From the NCBI GenBank assembly GCA_020283715.1, contig JAIQCW010000161.1, positions 1 through 64,000 of the forward strand: 64,000 nucleotides of DNA, in the 5' to 3' direction. Both the position numbers and the translations under genes were made by a program. This DNA is from Cytauxzoon felis (lineage: Eukaryota; Apicomplexa; Aconoidasida; Piroplasmida; Theileriidae). Of the stretch, positions 10,975-23,798 are shown in pieces. Each line of letters begins with the position of its first letter. Position 1 is the stretch's first letter. The notes beneath the pieces are model-generated. The model saw only the letters and a program-made list of their open reading frames with translations, was not told the DNA's origin and ran no database searches.

Positions 10975-12099
10975 TCAATTATAATTTGGTATACCGTGTA
11001 GTTCAGTATAACCCTGATCAGGTGTGTATAAAGTGTGAGGATCCATCTCTGTATTGCAAGGATAACCACCAACAACAACATCAGTAACGAAATCAGCATT
11101 AACATCTCTACAATGTAATGATGGTGACCATTTATCTAATAATGGCTCGAATGAAAATGCCCATATTGTACCACTAATAATAGCAGCCAATAAAAATAAA
11201 CTAAATAATGCACCATAACCTGTAAATACCATTAATAATTCAGCTAAACCTGCAAGGAAAAATAATACCAAATTAGTCCAAGCAATCTCCTCAGATGTAC
11301 CCTCATCATGATAAGCCTCCAAATAAAATAATGCCGCACCATACATAACCAATGAGAAACTATTTGTAAAACTACCAAATTTGAAAAATATCCAATCCGC
11401 TTTCGTCTGCTGATACCTAGTCCACCACTTCATACTCATGTAGAAATATGCATACAAATACTGTACCAATCTCAACATTGACGATAACAAATCCAATGTC
11501 ACTGCCGCAGACAATATCTTGGATCCCGCACGAAAACCTCTCACTGATCTATAGGAATGAAGATGATTTTGAAGTTGTGGGGGGAAGGATGGCGTAAGAG
11601 GTGGGGATTGACATCATGTGAGGATGTCGGGATGATTTCAATTTATAATGAGAAGATATAAAACAACTTACTTGGAATTATCGGTTACAAATACTTGAAA
11701 CATTGCAACATATAGTGTACCTAAAAGATAAAAGCCCATTAAAACTGATACAGTAAGATGAAATGGTCTAGATATTTTAACACTCTCAGGTGCAGCATAT
11801 AAATCAAATACAAATATACCAGTACCACCAAATGCCCAATAAAATATGAACATAAATGTTAATGAAATCGCTTGTAGTGTAAATCCAGAACGTAATAATT
11901 TCGAACTAAAGAATCCAACAAATGGTGTATGAAATTCACCCCTAGGGCTAGCAATATCCGCCATATAATCAGGATCAACTGGTCCTGGTGTATTATAAGG
12001 CAACGTACCATAGGATTTTGGTGTATTATCATAACCATAATTATCCGTATACTGACCAACCGGTGTCATAACATGTTCATGTAGTGGTAGACCAGCCAT
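10975..12099 (-). CDS. GAPM-family inner membrane complex protein
   Basis: Two exons: complement(10975-11548, 11672-12099), with a 123-nt intron and phase-consistent splice (DNSK|SVRGFRAG). The product is about 333 aa. A polar N-terminus (about 55 residues, rich in Y, P and G) is followed by six hydrophobic segments: LQAISLTFMFIFYWAF, LTVSVLMGFYLLGTLY, ILSAAVTLDLLSSMLRL, FSLVMYGAALFYLEAY, NLVLFFLAGLAELLMVF and ALFSLFLLAAIISGTIWAF. The patterns KWWTRYQQTKADW, LFYLEAYHDEGT and WAFSFEPLLD look like the apicomplexan GAPM family. Those proteins span the alveolar sacs of the inner membrane complex and link the glideosome to subpellicular microtubules. The paralogue number (1, 2 or 3) cannot be set from here. 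Confidence 0.75.
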
Positions 12100-12788
12100 T
12101 ATATCAAACCTATCCTAGCGTTTTATATATATAATTTTTGTTAATAATATTTTATACACATTAGAATTATTTATTCAATTAATGCTTTAAAAATAACTTT
12201 AAATCTTAATATTTTAATTAATTCTAGTTATTTTAAATGTTCACAAGCACACATATGTTTCCTCTTCTCAAAGTGTGTCGTTTCACTCTCTACATATATT
12301 AATTATATACACATCAACCTATTATAACATTAACAACAAAATTTTGTATATAATTAATTATATTCATCAACACTTTAATATAAATAATAACCGTTCGGTC
12401 ATATATACTCTACATATACCTACACATTCATACCCAATGACACCCAACATATAATATTATGAATTTCTATAAAATATACCAATATGTTCTCGTTTAATAT
12501 GAGTTTTCAAATTATTAACAATTTGATCTTCTATATTTTCCTATTTTTACGTAAATCGTGATTAAACTCGCCCTTTGATGCACCTTTACCAGACAACCTC
12601 TGAATTCAGTAGACAGTCACTGAAGTTAAGTAACATCAACACTATTTGATATAATAAAATTAATGTCCAGAAAAAATGATGTATAATAGTTGATTATCCG
12701 ATCTCAAACGCCAAAATTCTATAATCCCATCCAATCCCCATTCCATCTATTCTTATGATGACTTCTACTAAATACATAAAGATGGAAA
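12100..12788. other. Divergent intergenic region, no gene seen
   Basis: This AT-rich 689 bp separates the GAPM and TyrRS 5' ends. I see no ORF, no dispersed-repeat cluster and no convincing tRNA fold. It presumably holds both promoters. Confidence 0.6.
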
Positions 12789-14683
12789 ATGCAATTTACT
12801 GTCTATATTTACTATTTACTGCTAAAATATACTCTAATCGTTGATACATTCAAATTTACCACTATAAATCGCAATAATTTCATGAAATTATCATCAACTG
12901 ATGAAAGGAATGATAATTTTAATAAAATAAGTCATAATGTCAAGTCTGAATTCTTAAATGACTGTATAACTCGTGGAATGATCTCTCAGAGTACAAATTT
13001 TAATAAACTCGACGATTTTCTATATAATTATGAGAATAGTCCTGACCTCAATGGGAAGATTCCTGCTGTTTACTATGGTATGCTCCATATAATTATATCT
13101 CACATCTATAACTCATCTCCTCAGGTATTGATCTCACGAGCAATTTCATTCACGAGGGTACATTGTTCCAGTTATTCTACCTGAGAAGGTTTTTATCGCA
13201 AAAGTTTAATGTCGTTATTGTCATTGGTGAAGGTACCACTAGCATTGGTGATCCATCTTATAAGGAACGGCGTATTAATGAGAAGTTACAATGTGATTTA
13301 TCTGAGGATAATTTTATTCTCGGGCGGAAATTTTCCAAATTTAACGTCGATAATGATAATAAAAATCAGATCATTGATGTTGTCAAGAAAATATTATCAT
13401 TACCCATCAATGTAGACAATAATTTTATTTCACCAAAATTGTCAAATTATGGGGATTTTTATCCTGATGAAATTATCAACACCCCATATAATGTAGTGTT
13501 TTTTAACAATAAGTGTTTATATAATGAGATAAATTTAATGGAGTATTTAGAGACTGTATGTAAGAATATGAATGTGGGTAGGATGTTATCTAGAGATTCT
13601 ATGAAGTTGAGAATAAATAGAGAAAATGGTGGGAATTTATCGAGTATAAATATGAATTTATCGGAATTGCTGTACATGTCACTACAAGCATTAGATTTTA
13701 TACACTTGGCGAATAAATTGAATGTTAAGATACAATTAGGTGGTAGTGATCAAATGGGTAATATTATATCAGGCATAGAATTAGGTGGTATGTTTCCCCC
13801 CATTTTTCTATTAAATTGCACCATAATATTTATTTTACCCCATAAATCTAATTTCCATTACTTTTAGATTCTCTTGGTATCCATGATATTCATGGTATAA
13901 CAACACCATTATTGCAGGATAAAAGTGGGGTAAAATTTAGTAAATCGTCTAGCAATTCGTTATTTAAAATCACCAAAGATACTAAACCACTATCATTATG
14001 GTGTCATTTCCGCAGTATAGATGACGACTTTGTACGGAGGTTTGTCAGAAGAATTGATTATTTCTATTACCATTAGCTATTTAAATTGGTTCACGACTGT
14101 GTCTCAAGATGTTATAGACGATGTAATAAAAGATCATATTAATAAATCAAAGGTTTGTTGAGTGATCATTGAGGTAAATTGATGTCCAGATTTTATTATC
14201 CGATGAGATTACAAGATATTTATACGGTGACGATGTTGTTGAAGCTATTCATAAATACTGGTTGTCTAGAGATTTAATCTCAATTCAACCCTATTTTAAT
14301 GATATTACAATTTCAGCCGATGAATTTAAATCATTTTATACATTTATATCATCTACTGAATGCTGTAAATTAACTTTTAATGATATAAATAAGGTAAATT
14401 TTTACCCCACATTCATCAATTTTCTATATAAATGTAGGGTGTTGCATTGATAGAGTTGTTGAATAAATTAAGGCATGAACAATATATAGGTTCATTTTAC
14501 TCGAATAGACAATCAATAAAGGATGGTATATGTAAAATTAATGGGCGTATAGAAGATGATTTAAGATATTTAATAAAAAGTGATGATGTGCGAGAGATTA
14601 AATATAATGGGGGCACTTTCAAGTACATTGTTATACAAGTCGGCAAACGTAGTATTTATTTTGTAGAAGTTACTGATCTATGA
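12789..14683 (+). CDS. Tyrosyl-tRNA synthetase, bacterial/organellar type
   Basis: Class I synthetase that charges tRNA-Tyr. After a hydrophobic N-terminus (MQFTVYIYYLLLKYTLIVDTF, probable signal or transit region) come the DLTSNFIHEGTLFQLFYLRR segment, where HEGT replaces HIGH, then the IGDPSYKERR region, LGGSDQMGNI (tyrosine/ATP site) and KFSKS (the KMSKS loop). A small C-terminal S4-like segment (KDGICKINGRIEDDLRYL) follows. This is the bacterial-type enzyme, consistent with apicoplast or mitochondrial targeting. Five introns of about 37-80 nt by eye: 13078-13124, 13788-13867, and three more near 14049, 14154 and 14395. All preserve phase. The gene ends at 14683. Confidence 0.85.
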
Positions 14684-14851
14684 GGTCATAGTCTATTACA
14701 ACAGAGTAGTAATCACATTGTCTCTCATTTATATGCTTTATAATTTTCCTAATGATTTTATAATCATTTAAAATTAATACTCACCCAGCAGTTATACGTG
14801 TCAAATCATTCGGTATAATATTATATAGAAATGAAATCAAATTCCTCATTG

Positions 14852-15509
14852 TTACAGCCCTATATTATTAATTAATTTACCCCATAAATTAACAAACTCT
14901 TTAGTAAATGTATTGAATCCATTTTTATAAACAATAGTTAAATGGGGTAAATTATCACTTAACATTTCATTCAATTCCATGGCAATGATAGGATATTCAT
15001 CATCTTCAATGTATGAAATGATATTATCATCCTCAATTGAAATTCTAATCATTACAATCTCTTTATTACAAGTACCAAATATAACTTTGTTGATATTTAA
15101 CTCGTCATCATTTATAATGACATTCACATTACCATCACAATCCATACTAAAGTATAAATGGGGTTAAATAATACAAAGTTACCCTTGAGGTATAATACAC
15201 GATAAAATCATATCAATTGATGATATTAAAGTGTATACAATAGAATATAATAATATAATTGATAATAATATAAATGGTAAAACATCTATAAATAATTATT
15301 TATAATCGCCACATAAAACCCAACAATTTACCCGATATATAATTGTTATTCGATTCAAGTGTCCAATAACCCATTGAAAATAACATTGTAGTAAATATTA
15401 TAACCAAAGAATATATATTATCCAATTTAGAATTATATACTCTAGAAACTATAATGTTATTATTAAATCTAGTCAATGATTTTACAATTTCCAAGTCAAC
15501 AATTCCCAT
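14852..15509 (-). CDS. Unknown small membrane protein or 3' part of the upstream gene
   Basis: Exons on the minus strand read IMGIVDLEIVKSLTRFNNN... with a membrane segment (LVIIFTTMLFSMGYWTL). A second exon has another membrane segment (VLPFILLSIILLYSIVYTL), and a last exon at 14852-15145 gives NVIINDDELNINKVIFG...LTIVYKNGFNTFTKEFVNLWGKL. The junction between the last two exons is not phase-resolved. The gene lies downstream of repeat cluster 5 and of the 16051-18578 gene on the same strand, and it may be the 3' portion of that gene with cluster 5 in an intron. No family is recognised. Confidence 0.4.
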
Positions 15510-15524
15510 AATCTGGTATATCCG

Positions 15525-15800
15525 TATCTTCCTGGACCTCAGATTTATCTTGCCGTCAGCTCTCCACCTGAGTTTACAACCACCTACACTTCCACTCGCC
15601 GTGGAGCCTCTTCTAATTACTTCCCCATCCGCTTCCCTGAGATCAGCTGCGGGTATTCCACTTCCACTTGAGGTCCAGTACTACACTTCCGCCACGATCT
15701 CTGGGAGTGGCATTACTCTTTAGAGATAGGTAATTAGAAGAACTGACGGAAGGACGACCTGCGTTGGAAGTGGAAAATAGGGTTGTAATTTCAGGTAAAC
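15525..15800. repeat. Modular hairpin-repeat cluster 5
   Basis: The cluster has the reverse core (gccacgatctctgggagtggc from about 15692), a reverse E cassette (about 15635-15660), a CCAC-TCGCC-GTGG cassette, and two ctgccgtcag cassettes. Its position is either intergenic or in an intron between the two minus-strand gene pieces. Confidence 0.8.
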
Positions 15801-16050
15801 TACTTGTCAGTATCAAGGAATGTCGAATATAGTAATCTCAGTTATAAACATACAAGATAGTTGTAGTATTAAAGGTAGATGTAATAATAGTCTCAATATG
15901 CAGCTATATTTTGTTTGATTTATGGAGTATGATAAAGCGCATAGACACTTGACGATCAATAGTTCGCTATAAAATGTCAATTGTCTTGTATTCCTATCAT
16001 TACGATTGATGTAATTGATATTGTTGTTCTATGAATTATAATGGAATTTC

Positions 16051-18578
16051 TTATAAACTTACAATCAGCTGACTAATCTTGGGTCTTATGTATACGTCAA
16101 ATTCTACATGTTCGTTAAATCCACTACAAATCTTCTGTAGTAGACCATTTGTAATGTTGTACGTCATTATATTTGAAGATAATGTACCAATTATGTGATC
16201 ATCACCTGTCCTTTTACTCTTGATCAATGACTTCAATTTGACATCAATTCCATCATTGGACGAAATCGGACGATTATAAATCAATTCTCCATCGATTTTA
16301 TCTTCGTTTATCAGTTCTACTTCTTGAATTTCTGCTGTTAATATCGAATACTTTCTCTTTATAAATGATATTTTATTTGATAATATACTATATAATATTA
16401 TATATAGTATATATAATATGTATTACTTACGTAGGTATAAACTGTGTTGATAATAAATTACACCTACTATTTATCCAATAACCATTAAATGTATCAAATT
16501 TCGTTTGTAATTGATCTCCTTCATCTGTTATCCATATTAATTTACCTTCTTTAATACTATTTATACTTTTAATCATTCCTTTAATGCTATAGGCTATGCA
16601 GGCCAACACAAGGCATATGGAGGTTATTAGAAGGAAGATTTTAGATGGATAATTTGAACTTAGGTAGTTATTTAAGTGATTTATGATGTTATAATACACT
16701 GGAGTCCTATGGATGAAGTTTATATTGAAATTTAATTGAGCGTCATTGGGTATTAACAGGTCCTGTAGACAATTGGGGATATCATGAATATAAGGTACCT
16801 TGAGGAATAGAGTGGTGGTTTTAACCCAAGAGAATATGTATATATTGATCAATAGAGCTATAGGTATGTAACTTATCCTCCTATAATTATATAAACGTTT
16901 ACTACCGACCCATATTATGAATATGACCAAAAGGGCCTATAAATACATGATGACATAGGCTGATATCAACCTACCGATAGTAAAGAGATGCTGGAATTGT
17001 CATTATTAGTCATAATCTTGGGGTATTTTATATTTCTGCATGCAGATTTTGTATATTCGGACATCTGAAGAGATGTTGAGTTATATATCATTCAACATAC
17101 ATTTCTATCATTGGAGCAAATAACTTCAGCAAGATAAAGCATATATGGACCAATTACAGGTAGTGAATCAAATGTGACTTTAAAATAAACCTCTAGAAGT
17201 ATAGGTAATAGATTTGTTAATAATATGACCCATTTAGGTATAGAGATGAAGTATACCAACAAGCCGCTGTATAAATCATTTAAACCCATTGTTTTATTAC
17301 TCTTTAGGAGATATTTATTAATACTCTTACCAGCAATACCATAAATCATTACATCCTTCCTCAAATCGACCATTGGTGTAAGGGTCTTATTCTCAAGTTC
17401 AACATGGTCCTGGATGTTATTAATCATTTGGAAATCCAACAAACATTCTTAGTCCTCTCAATTCCTTCAACAAAAGAATCGTACATCATGATGTACTGAT
17501 ACTTTGGGTTGGTAGAAATGTATAGAGGCGTAAAGTTTGAAAGCTGATCCTCGCACTGTACAACATAGTCGTGAGTCTCTTGTTTTGTTTCAATAATCTA
17601 TAAAAAACATCTGTAAACCCTCCAGCTTCAAACATACATCACATGGTCTCTGAGTATTCAGTGGTATAATGACATTTGGAGGTGGGACTTTATCAACAGC
17701 ATGTAGAAGTTCCAATTTGTATTCAGTCAGAACATAATTCATATTCCCTGGATGCATACAGGATATCTAATGAGAATAAGTGATAATAGTATTAGTAACC
17801 TCACCTCAAGTATATATTTGCATTCATCAACAGGCATTGTAATTACCACTTCATTACTACGATTGCCATTTAGTAATGGGATTCCATACTCGCATTCAGC
17901 CTTTATATTCACTATAGAGTTATAAATGAGACATTATCATCATTCAACTCACGTAATCTATCATGCTGCGGATAAACATAAACTTTATATTCTCGATATG
18001 CAGGTGATAACTGTGGATAAAAATTCAATCTTTTACCATCATTTACAACTTCTAGAGCCTTAATATAATTATTCAGCTTCGTTTCTTGTACAGATATTCT
18101 CATAGTATACCTCAGGCATTTGGTAGAGTACGTGTCGATTATACAGACATCAATAGCAAATAAATTTCTATCAAAGATATATAAAATTATTAAATAAATC
18201 ATTTACTTACATAATTCCGCATTTTAGTGGTAATTCATGATACCCTTTTTTAGATTTTATCATTTTTACATTATTAACATGGACAGTGACTGTCGTTTCA
18301 TCAATACTATCATCTATATCCCATGACGGTATATCAAAGTATATAACAATGTTATCAATACATTCATCAATGTTTATACTATATTCTAATGTTCTATGAT
18401 TAAATAGAAATTGTGTATTGTTGATGTAAATGCCTTTTAGGATTTTCGAATAATGTAGCATGTCTGTGATGCGATCATTAGTAGTTTTCATCAAAGTCTT
18501 GGTGCCCTTGCATGGAATCACCTGTTGAATTGCGATTATATAAAGGTACACAATAGCGTATGCGATGAAGGTCGTCAT
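16051..18578 (-). CDS. Secreted/multi-span membrane protein, multi-exon, unknown
   Basis: The start is the ATG at 18576-18578, followed by a hydrophobic signal-like segment (MTTFIAYAIVYLYIIAIQQVIPC). The ectodomain is beta-rich with scattered cysteines (DECIDNIVIYFDI, YGIPLLNGNRSNEVVITMPVDECKYIL, RPCDVCLKLEGLQ). Membrane segments follow: FISIPKWVILLTNLLPILLEV, ISLLSALLVIFIIWVG, YIPIALLINIYIFSW and IFLLITSICLVLACIA. A soluble tail follows (YNRPISSNDGIDVKLKSLIKSKRTG...KISQLI, to about 16054). At least two junctions near 17100-16900 splice cleanly in phase. It may be one gene or two. A gamete fusogen (HAP2-type) was considered because of the signal, beta-rich ectodomain and membrane anchor, but I cannot see its cysteine signature. 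The family is left open. Confidence 0.45.
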
Positions 18579-19199
18579 CTGTTACACATCTCGTATGGAA
18601 GGCTGAGATTAATTGAAAGTAGGTATGTGTGATTGTGTAAATGTGCAGATGAATCAATGGACAATAACTCTAGTTACACTGAAGATATATATAAGGGATG
18701 ATGTGATACAGGTTGATATTTGGTATTTGTGTTAGGTAGTAGACGTACGGTACGTTATATAGACGAATCTGAATATGTGTGACGGGATGAATCAAGGCTG
18801 AGATGTAGAGATCAAAGACATGCTTATAAAGGAATGATGACGTCGGTGTTGTGTTTTGCTATATATGATGATAGTTTGTTGAAAGACGATAGACGGTGTG
18901 TGTAAATACTAGGGTACAACACCCATGATGGGTTAAGTACATAGACACGGATGATTTTGAAAAAGACAATTGAAAACTAGAACTAATATAATAATTTATG
19001 AAGGATTATTAATTTATGTGATCTATAGACTTGGGATAAATGTATAAATTTGATAGATCATCTCCAACATCGTTAGTAAATCCCTACATATTTATTTACA
19101 TTCATATACTTAGAATAACTTAATTATACATTATATTTAATTTATAAAAATGCAGATTAATTAAGAATATAACAGGAAGATAGAGGAATTTTTTGGAAA
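18579..19199. other. Divergent intergenic region, no gene seen
   Basis: These 621 bp lie between the secreted/membrane gene and THOC1. The sequence is mixed in composition, with no dispersed repeat and no ORF of note. It presumably carries both promoters. Confidence 0.6.
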
Positions 19200-22177
19200 A
19201 TGACTGATGAGATCGACCATTTGACCTCTACTGTGATATCCTTAGAGACGGTTATAAATAACTCATTTGACTATGATACAGATGATAAATATACTAAGTT
19301 AAAGGTAATTTTAATATTTTTATTCATATATTGATTGATAGGATTCTGAGAATATACCTGAATTTTTTAATTTATTAAAATTTATATGGACATCATTGAC
19401 AGATGTGACGTTGTACGATAATTTATCTAGTAGGTGGTCTAGGTGTAGACATAAGTATTATTGTTATTACAGGTAAATCTAAGAAGAATGTTGTTATACC
19501 GTTTATGCATGATGCAAAGACTAGAGAGTTGATTTCACAAAGGGTATTAAAATATCTTAATGAATCTAGGGGTGATGATGAAGATAATTCTCTACCATTG
19601 AAATCTATATCGCAAGGACATCTACTAACATGTTTTAAGATTCTATCATCCCTTATACTGGTAATTTGAACTTGGTATCTGAATTGAAATTATTTAGTGC
19701 AATGATGTGAATGTAAAGATAGAGGACCGACGAGAATATGTCATTGGTGGAGGCGGTAGATATATTGTGGCATTGATAAATTTGATTGAGATCTTTATGT
19801 ATTTTGTACCCAGCGCTGTTGATATTTCTGTACTTTTTGATTTCTTGATTGATTTAGTTAAGGTGTGTTTATGTTTACATCAAATGACCAACTATTTTAG
19901 ACATTATCTGTTGATGATACAAAAAGATTTGCTCGATATTTATATAGTCGTATGGATTTCTTTAAACAAAATTTTCTGGATATAGAATCGATGTCTGATA
20001 ATAAACGTTTAATACAAACATCTGGGGCAAAATTTATTGGGTTAATTAAAATATTTGAGAATAATTTAGATTCTAATGATATATTTGATTTAAGATTTTT
20101 ATTAACTTATTGTTTACCTATATCTCATTTAGGTGGTATGTTTATATGGTGTTTTTTATCATAATCCCCATATTACTTTAGTATGTAATCGTCAATCATT
20201 ATCAATGATAATGAAACCTATAATCAAAGATGGGGTTGATGAATGGAATAATTTAGGGGGTTTATTATTAAGAAATAAAATTATGGGGTTATCAGATTAT
20301 GAGGTTAATACATATGAATCGATTGCATCATCGATAATACATTTGAAGAATGTATCATCATCTAATATATATGATTTAAAGGCTATAAATGGTAATTGTT
20401 ATATCTTTAATTTATATATAATAATATTTTTTAGATTCTAAAATCGATAAACCTAATACTGTTGAAAGTTTCAAATTACCCACATATGAAATCTACTCAA
20501 ATTATTGTAATCTACTAAATTTTATTTTAAATCCTGAAATTGTGAGGTTTTTTATAAATTATAGTGATAAAAAACCCCATAGATACTAGAGAAGACATTG
20601 GAATATATAGATGATTTACAGAAGATGTATAATGTTGTATTATTATATATAAATTCATTGACAGAAAAGTCAAGAAGGTAATTTAAAAGTAACAATAAAT
20701 AAAATGAATATAGTTATGAGAAGTTATCAATAATAATGGAATATGGTGCTTCCCCATCAGAGTTTATATCAAGATGTAATAATATTTCATATTGGATGTC
20801 ATTTCTACTCTCAAGCTGTCTAGCAATACAAACATTAAAACTATCGCATAAAAAAACAAATACAAATGATACAACATACTCACTATTACGTGATAAGGTA
20901 AGGATACAGATCATTTGAATTTAATCTAAACAGTGCGCCACCACAATCGACTCTATTGAAAAGAATATCTGGAATACCATATACAAAATCGACGATCTCT
21001 CACCAATAGTAACCGCTATATTAGCAAAAGAAAAAGAATGGGTATGTCAATAATTTCAAACAATATCATTTACCATTGGATGAAGTACAATCAACATATA
21101 GTTTTCCACTCCTCCATCAGATGTCTTTCCACTCGCCGTGGTGGCCTCTTCTATTTATTTCCCCCTACGCTTCCCTGAGATCAGCTACGGGTTCCACTTG
21201 AGGTCCAATGATTATCTTCATTTTTACCTCTGAAATTTGAAGGAAATCCTTAATTTCTGAGGAAACTCATGGAAATATCTCAATGACTATTGAATGTATT
21301 TCTGATGTCAATATCTCATTGAAGAGGACCTTGATGATTGTATTGAGTTTATTAAACCTCACTTAATTCCAATTTATATTCATTGAGATATCCACATTTA
21401 TCTGGATTCCGTCACTTTAGACGTATCTCGTCTAGATTAGGAATTAACCTCAAGTGGAACCTGGAAGCGATCTACGGGAGCTGGAAGGGGAAGTAAATAG
21501 AAGAGCTGACGGCAGGACGAAGGAAAGGTGGATTGGACCTCAAGTGGAGAGCTGTCTGCAGGACGAATAGAGTAAGGTTTGGATCTCAGGTGGAAGTGTT
21601 AACATATCTTGCTATTATTATTTTCATCTATAGGTTCAATGGAAGCAGAGTGGATGTACATTGGATGTATTGGAGCCTATAACAGATGACGTGTTGTTAG
21701 AGGATATTGATGAAGTTCCCACTGAGACATATGAGCTTCCTGTAAATGATGTTACTTCATTTATATCTACGATTAAAGAGATGGAAGAAAAGGGTATAGA
21801 TGATGATTTTATATTAGAAGTTGATGATATTCGATTGAATAGACAATCTCACAATTGGTATTTGGACAAAATATCTACAGATGAGCCAACTGTATGTTTT
21901 AATAAAATATTTTAATTAATTTAAACTTTAGAATACATTTGGTGATAGTTTATTACAAAAGTTGAGTGATTATCAGTGTAAATTATTAATGGATGAAGAT
22001 CCAGCTAATGATATTTGTGAGAGTGAGAAGGTTAAACATAATGATATGTTTAGATTTCGATTTGCTCGTTTATTCTCGAATAGTTTTATTGAGAATTATA
22101 TGACTATGAGTAATGATGATATAGCTTCTGGTAGTGTTGATTGTCTATTGAAGTCTATGAATAATAGTGAAGTATAA
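19200..22177 (+). CDS. THOC1: THO complex subunit 1 (THOC1/HPR1)
   Basis: Component of the THO/TREX complex, which couples transcription to mRNA export in the nucleus. The start is the ATG at 19200 (MTDEIDHLTSTVISLETV...). Family features by eye: RYLYSRMDFFKQNF...FIGLIKIFENN...LLTYCLPISHLGVCNRQS (the central helical region), YSNYCNLLNFILNPEIV, and ILAKEKEWVQWKQSGC. The last matches the conserved 'iLrrE..W..WK..gC' of THOC1 and is assembled across a 592-nt intron (21042-21633) that holds repeat cluster 6. Other introns are about 37-47 nt (for example after LKFIL and before LSVDDTKRFARYLY). The end is at 22177 (...CLLKSMNNSEV). The DEATH domain of animal THOC1 is not visible. The identification rests mainly on the EKEW...WK segment plus overall layout. 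Confidence 0.65.
21110..21605. repeat. Modular hairpin-repeat cluster 6, composite with a 215-bp inner unit (THOC1 intron)
   Basis: Outer parts: the CCAC/GTGG cassette (about 21125), a reverse E cassette (about 21170-21196), then on the far side an F cassette (about 21455-21485), ctgacggcag and GTC/GAC cassettes. Between them lies an AT-rich unit (about 21215-21440), which also occurs at about 40570-40795 flanked by the same cassettes. The unit has a 12-bp inverted repeat (ATATCTCAATGA at 21275-21286, TCATTGAGATAT at 21380-21391). Confidence 0.85.
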
Positions 22178-22557
22178 GGAATGAAACAAAGTGACATGAT
22201 GTTAATGTAATTATTAATATGATGTATAGATTTAATATATATTATATGATTTATTGATAGATTCTAGTACTGTAGCTTCAATACCCTATATGGGTTTGAT
22301 GGGTCGCGAGGGTAATGTAAACATAGGTGTATGATGGGGGTATGATGTATAAATAGATGTAAATTCATCTTGAAATTTTACAAGAGTAAATTATACCAAA
22401 AGTTATGTTTGTTATAAATTTGGTATAAATAATTTAAATTTCTATATATAAACCTATTGGTATTGATAATTTTATATATTAAATCTATTATTTTTATTTA
22501 TACTATACATAAAGTATGTTTAATTATATGATTTTATATTATGATATTATTATAGAC
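22178..22557. other. Intergenic, no gene seen
   Basis: This AT-rich 380 bp lies between THOC1 and Ran. It probably holds the THOC1 3' end and the Ran promoter. No repeat cluster is present. Confidence 0.6.
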
Positions 22558-23235
22558 ATGGCGGAGGATATGCCTCAATTTAAATTATTATTGGTAGGTG
22601 ATGGTGGTGTTGGTAAGACAACATTAGTAAAGAGACATTTAACTGGTGAATTTGAGAAGAAATATATACGTTAGTTATAATTAAACAATTATTATATTAA
22701 TTATATTTTAGCTACACTAGGTGTTGAAGTACATCCATTAAAGTTTAGAACAAATTGTGGTGGTATACAATTCAATGCATGGGATACAGCTGGACAAGAA
22801 AAGTATGGTGGATTACGTGATGGTTATTATATCAAAGGAGAATGTGCTATCATTATGTTCGATGTTACTAGTCGTATAACATATAGAAATGTACCCAATT
22901 GGCATAGAGATATTGTAAGAGTATGTGAAAATATACCAATGGTACTAGTTGGTAATAAAGCTGATGTTAAAGAAAGACAAGTTAAAGCCGGTCATATCCA
23001 ATTCCATAGAAAAAGAAATCTACAATATTACGATCTTTCAGCAAGATCTAATTATAATTTCGAACGTCCATTCCTATGGCTCGCAAGAAGATTATTAAAT
23101 AAACCACAACTAGTCTTTGTAGGCGAATGCGCTAAAGCACCCGAAATCGCCATCGATCCATTACTAGTCAAACAATGCGAAAAAGATCTCGAAGTTGCCG
23201 CCAGCGTCGCCATCGATGATGACGGAGAATTCTAA
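22558..23235 (+). CDS. RAN: Ran GTPase
   Basis: Nuclear-transport GTPase. It has two exons, 22558-22669 and 22712-23235, with a 42-nt intron. The motifs are P-loop GDGGVGKTT, switch [24 protein letters not shown] base recognition and [21 protein letters not shown]. '[31 protein letters not shown]' is diagnostic of Ran rather than Rab. The C-terminus is the acidic ...IDDDGEF with no prenylation cysteine, as expected. The length is about 212 aa, the normal size. The second half of exon 2 has a more C-rich third-position pattern than neighbouring genes. Confidence 0.97.
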
Positions 23236-23324
23236 TCAAATCATAATGTACTTCACTTTTATACTAGATGGCAATACAATGTAATTAATTATCTCTAATC
23301 ATTGATATACAAAATGTACAATCC

Positions 23325-23610
23325 AACTCTCTTCCTCTTGCAGAGAGCTCTCCACTTGAGGTCAGTCCTGCCGTCAGCTTCTCTATTTACTTCCCCCTCC
23401 GCTTCCCTGAGATCAGCTACGGGTTCTCCACTTGAGGTTACATCCACTACATCCTTAGCGCCATCTTCCATCATTCCCATGATGGATGATCCATCACTAA
23501 CTTCAACTTCACCACGATCTCCGGGAGTGGCTCTACTCTTTAGAGATAGGTAATTGAAGAAGGCTCCACGCCAAGTGGAAGAATAGTTGGACTGGACCTC
23601 AAGTGGATAT
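23325..23610. repeat. Modular hairpin-repeat cluster 7 (intergenic, Ran-MLH1)
   Basis: Most of the 563 bp between Ran and MLH1 is this cluster. It has CTCT-TGC-AGAG, ctgccgtcag, a reverse E cassette, the CATCAT/ATGATG hairpin (23469-23484), the reverse core from about 23513, and CCAC-GCCAA-GTGG. Read on the minus strand it is open as one ORF (about 23663-23295), but this seems to be a property of the repeat rather than a gene. Confidence 0.85.
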
Positions 23611-23798
23611 CTAATGTAAATGGATGGATAGTTTGTAATAAATTGATAGACAGTTTCAGTCATATGGTTTATATTAGACTTAGTACCCCATATTTATACT
23701 GATTAAAAAATCTTGGATTAACATCGTTCGAATATTTTGTGTATGATGTCTAGATTGGCAAGTTTGATGATTGTCCCGTTATTATTGAATCTATATAA

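Noticed and set aside
12100..12788. Possible tRNA or other RNA gene in the GAPM-TyrRS gap
   Set aside because: No cloverleaf with a recognisable TpsiC arm could be folded by eye. A tRNAscan run would be decisive.
16051..18578. Assignment as the gamete fusogen HAP2/GCS1
   Set aside because: A signal peptide and membrane segments fit, but the HAP2-GCS1 cysteine pattern is not visible and there are several membrane spans. It was kept as unknown.
23295..23663. A 122-codon ORF on the minus strand across the Ran-MLH1 gap
   Set aside because: Almost all of it is cassette sequence that reads open in the same way at other sites. No start context or domain supports a gene.
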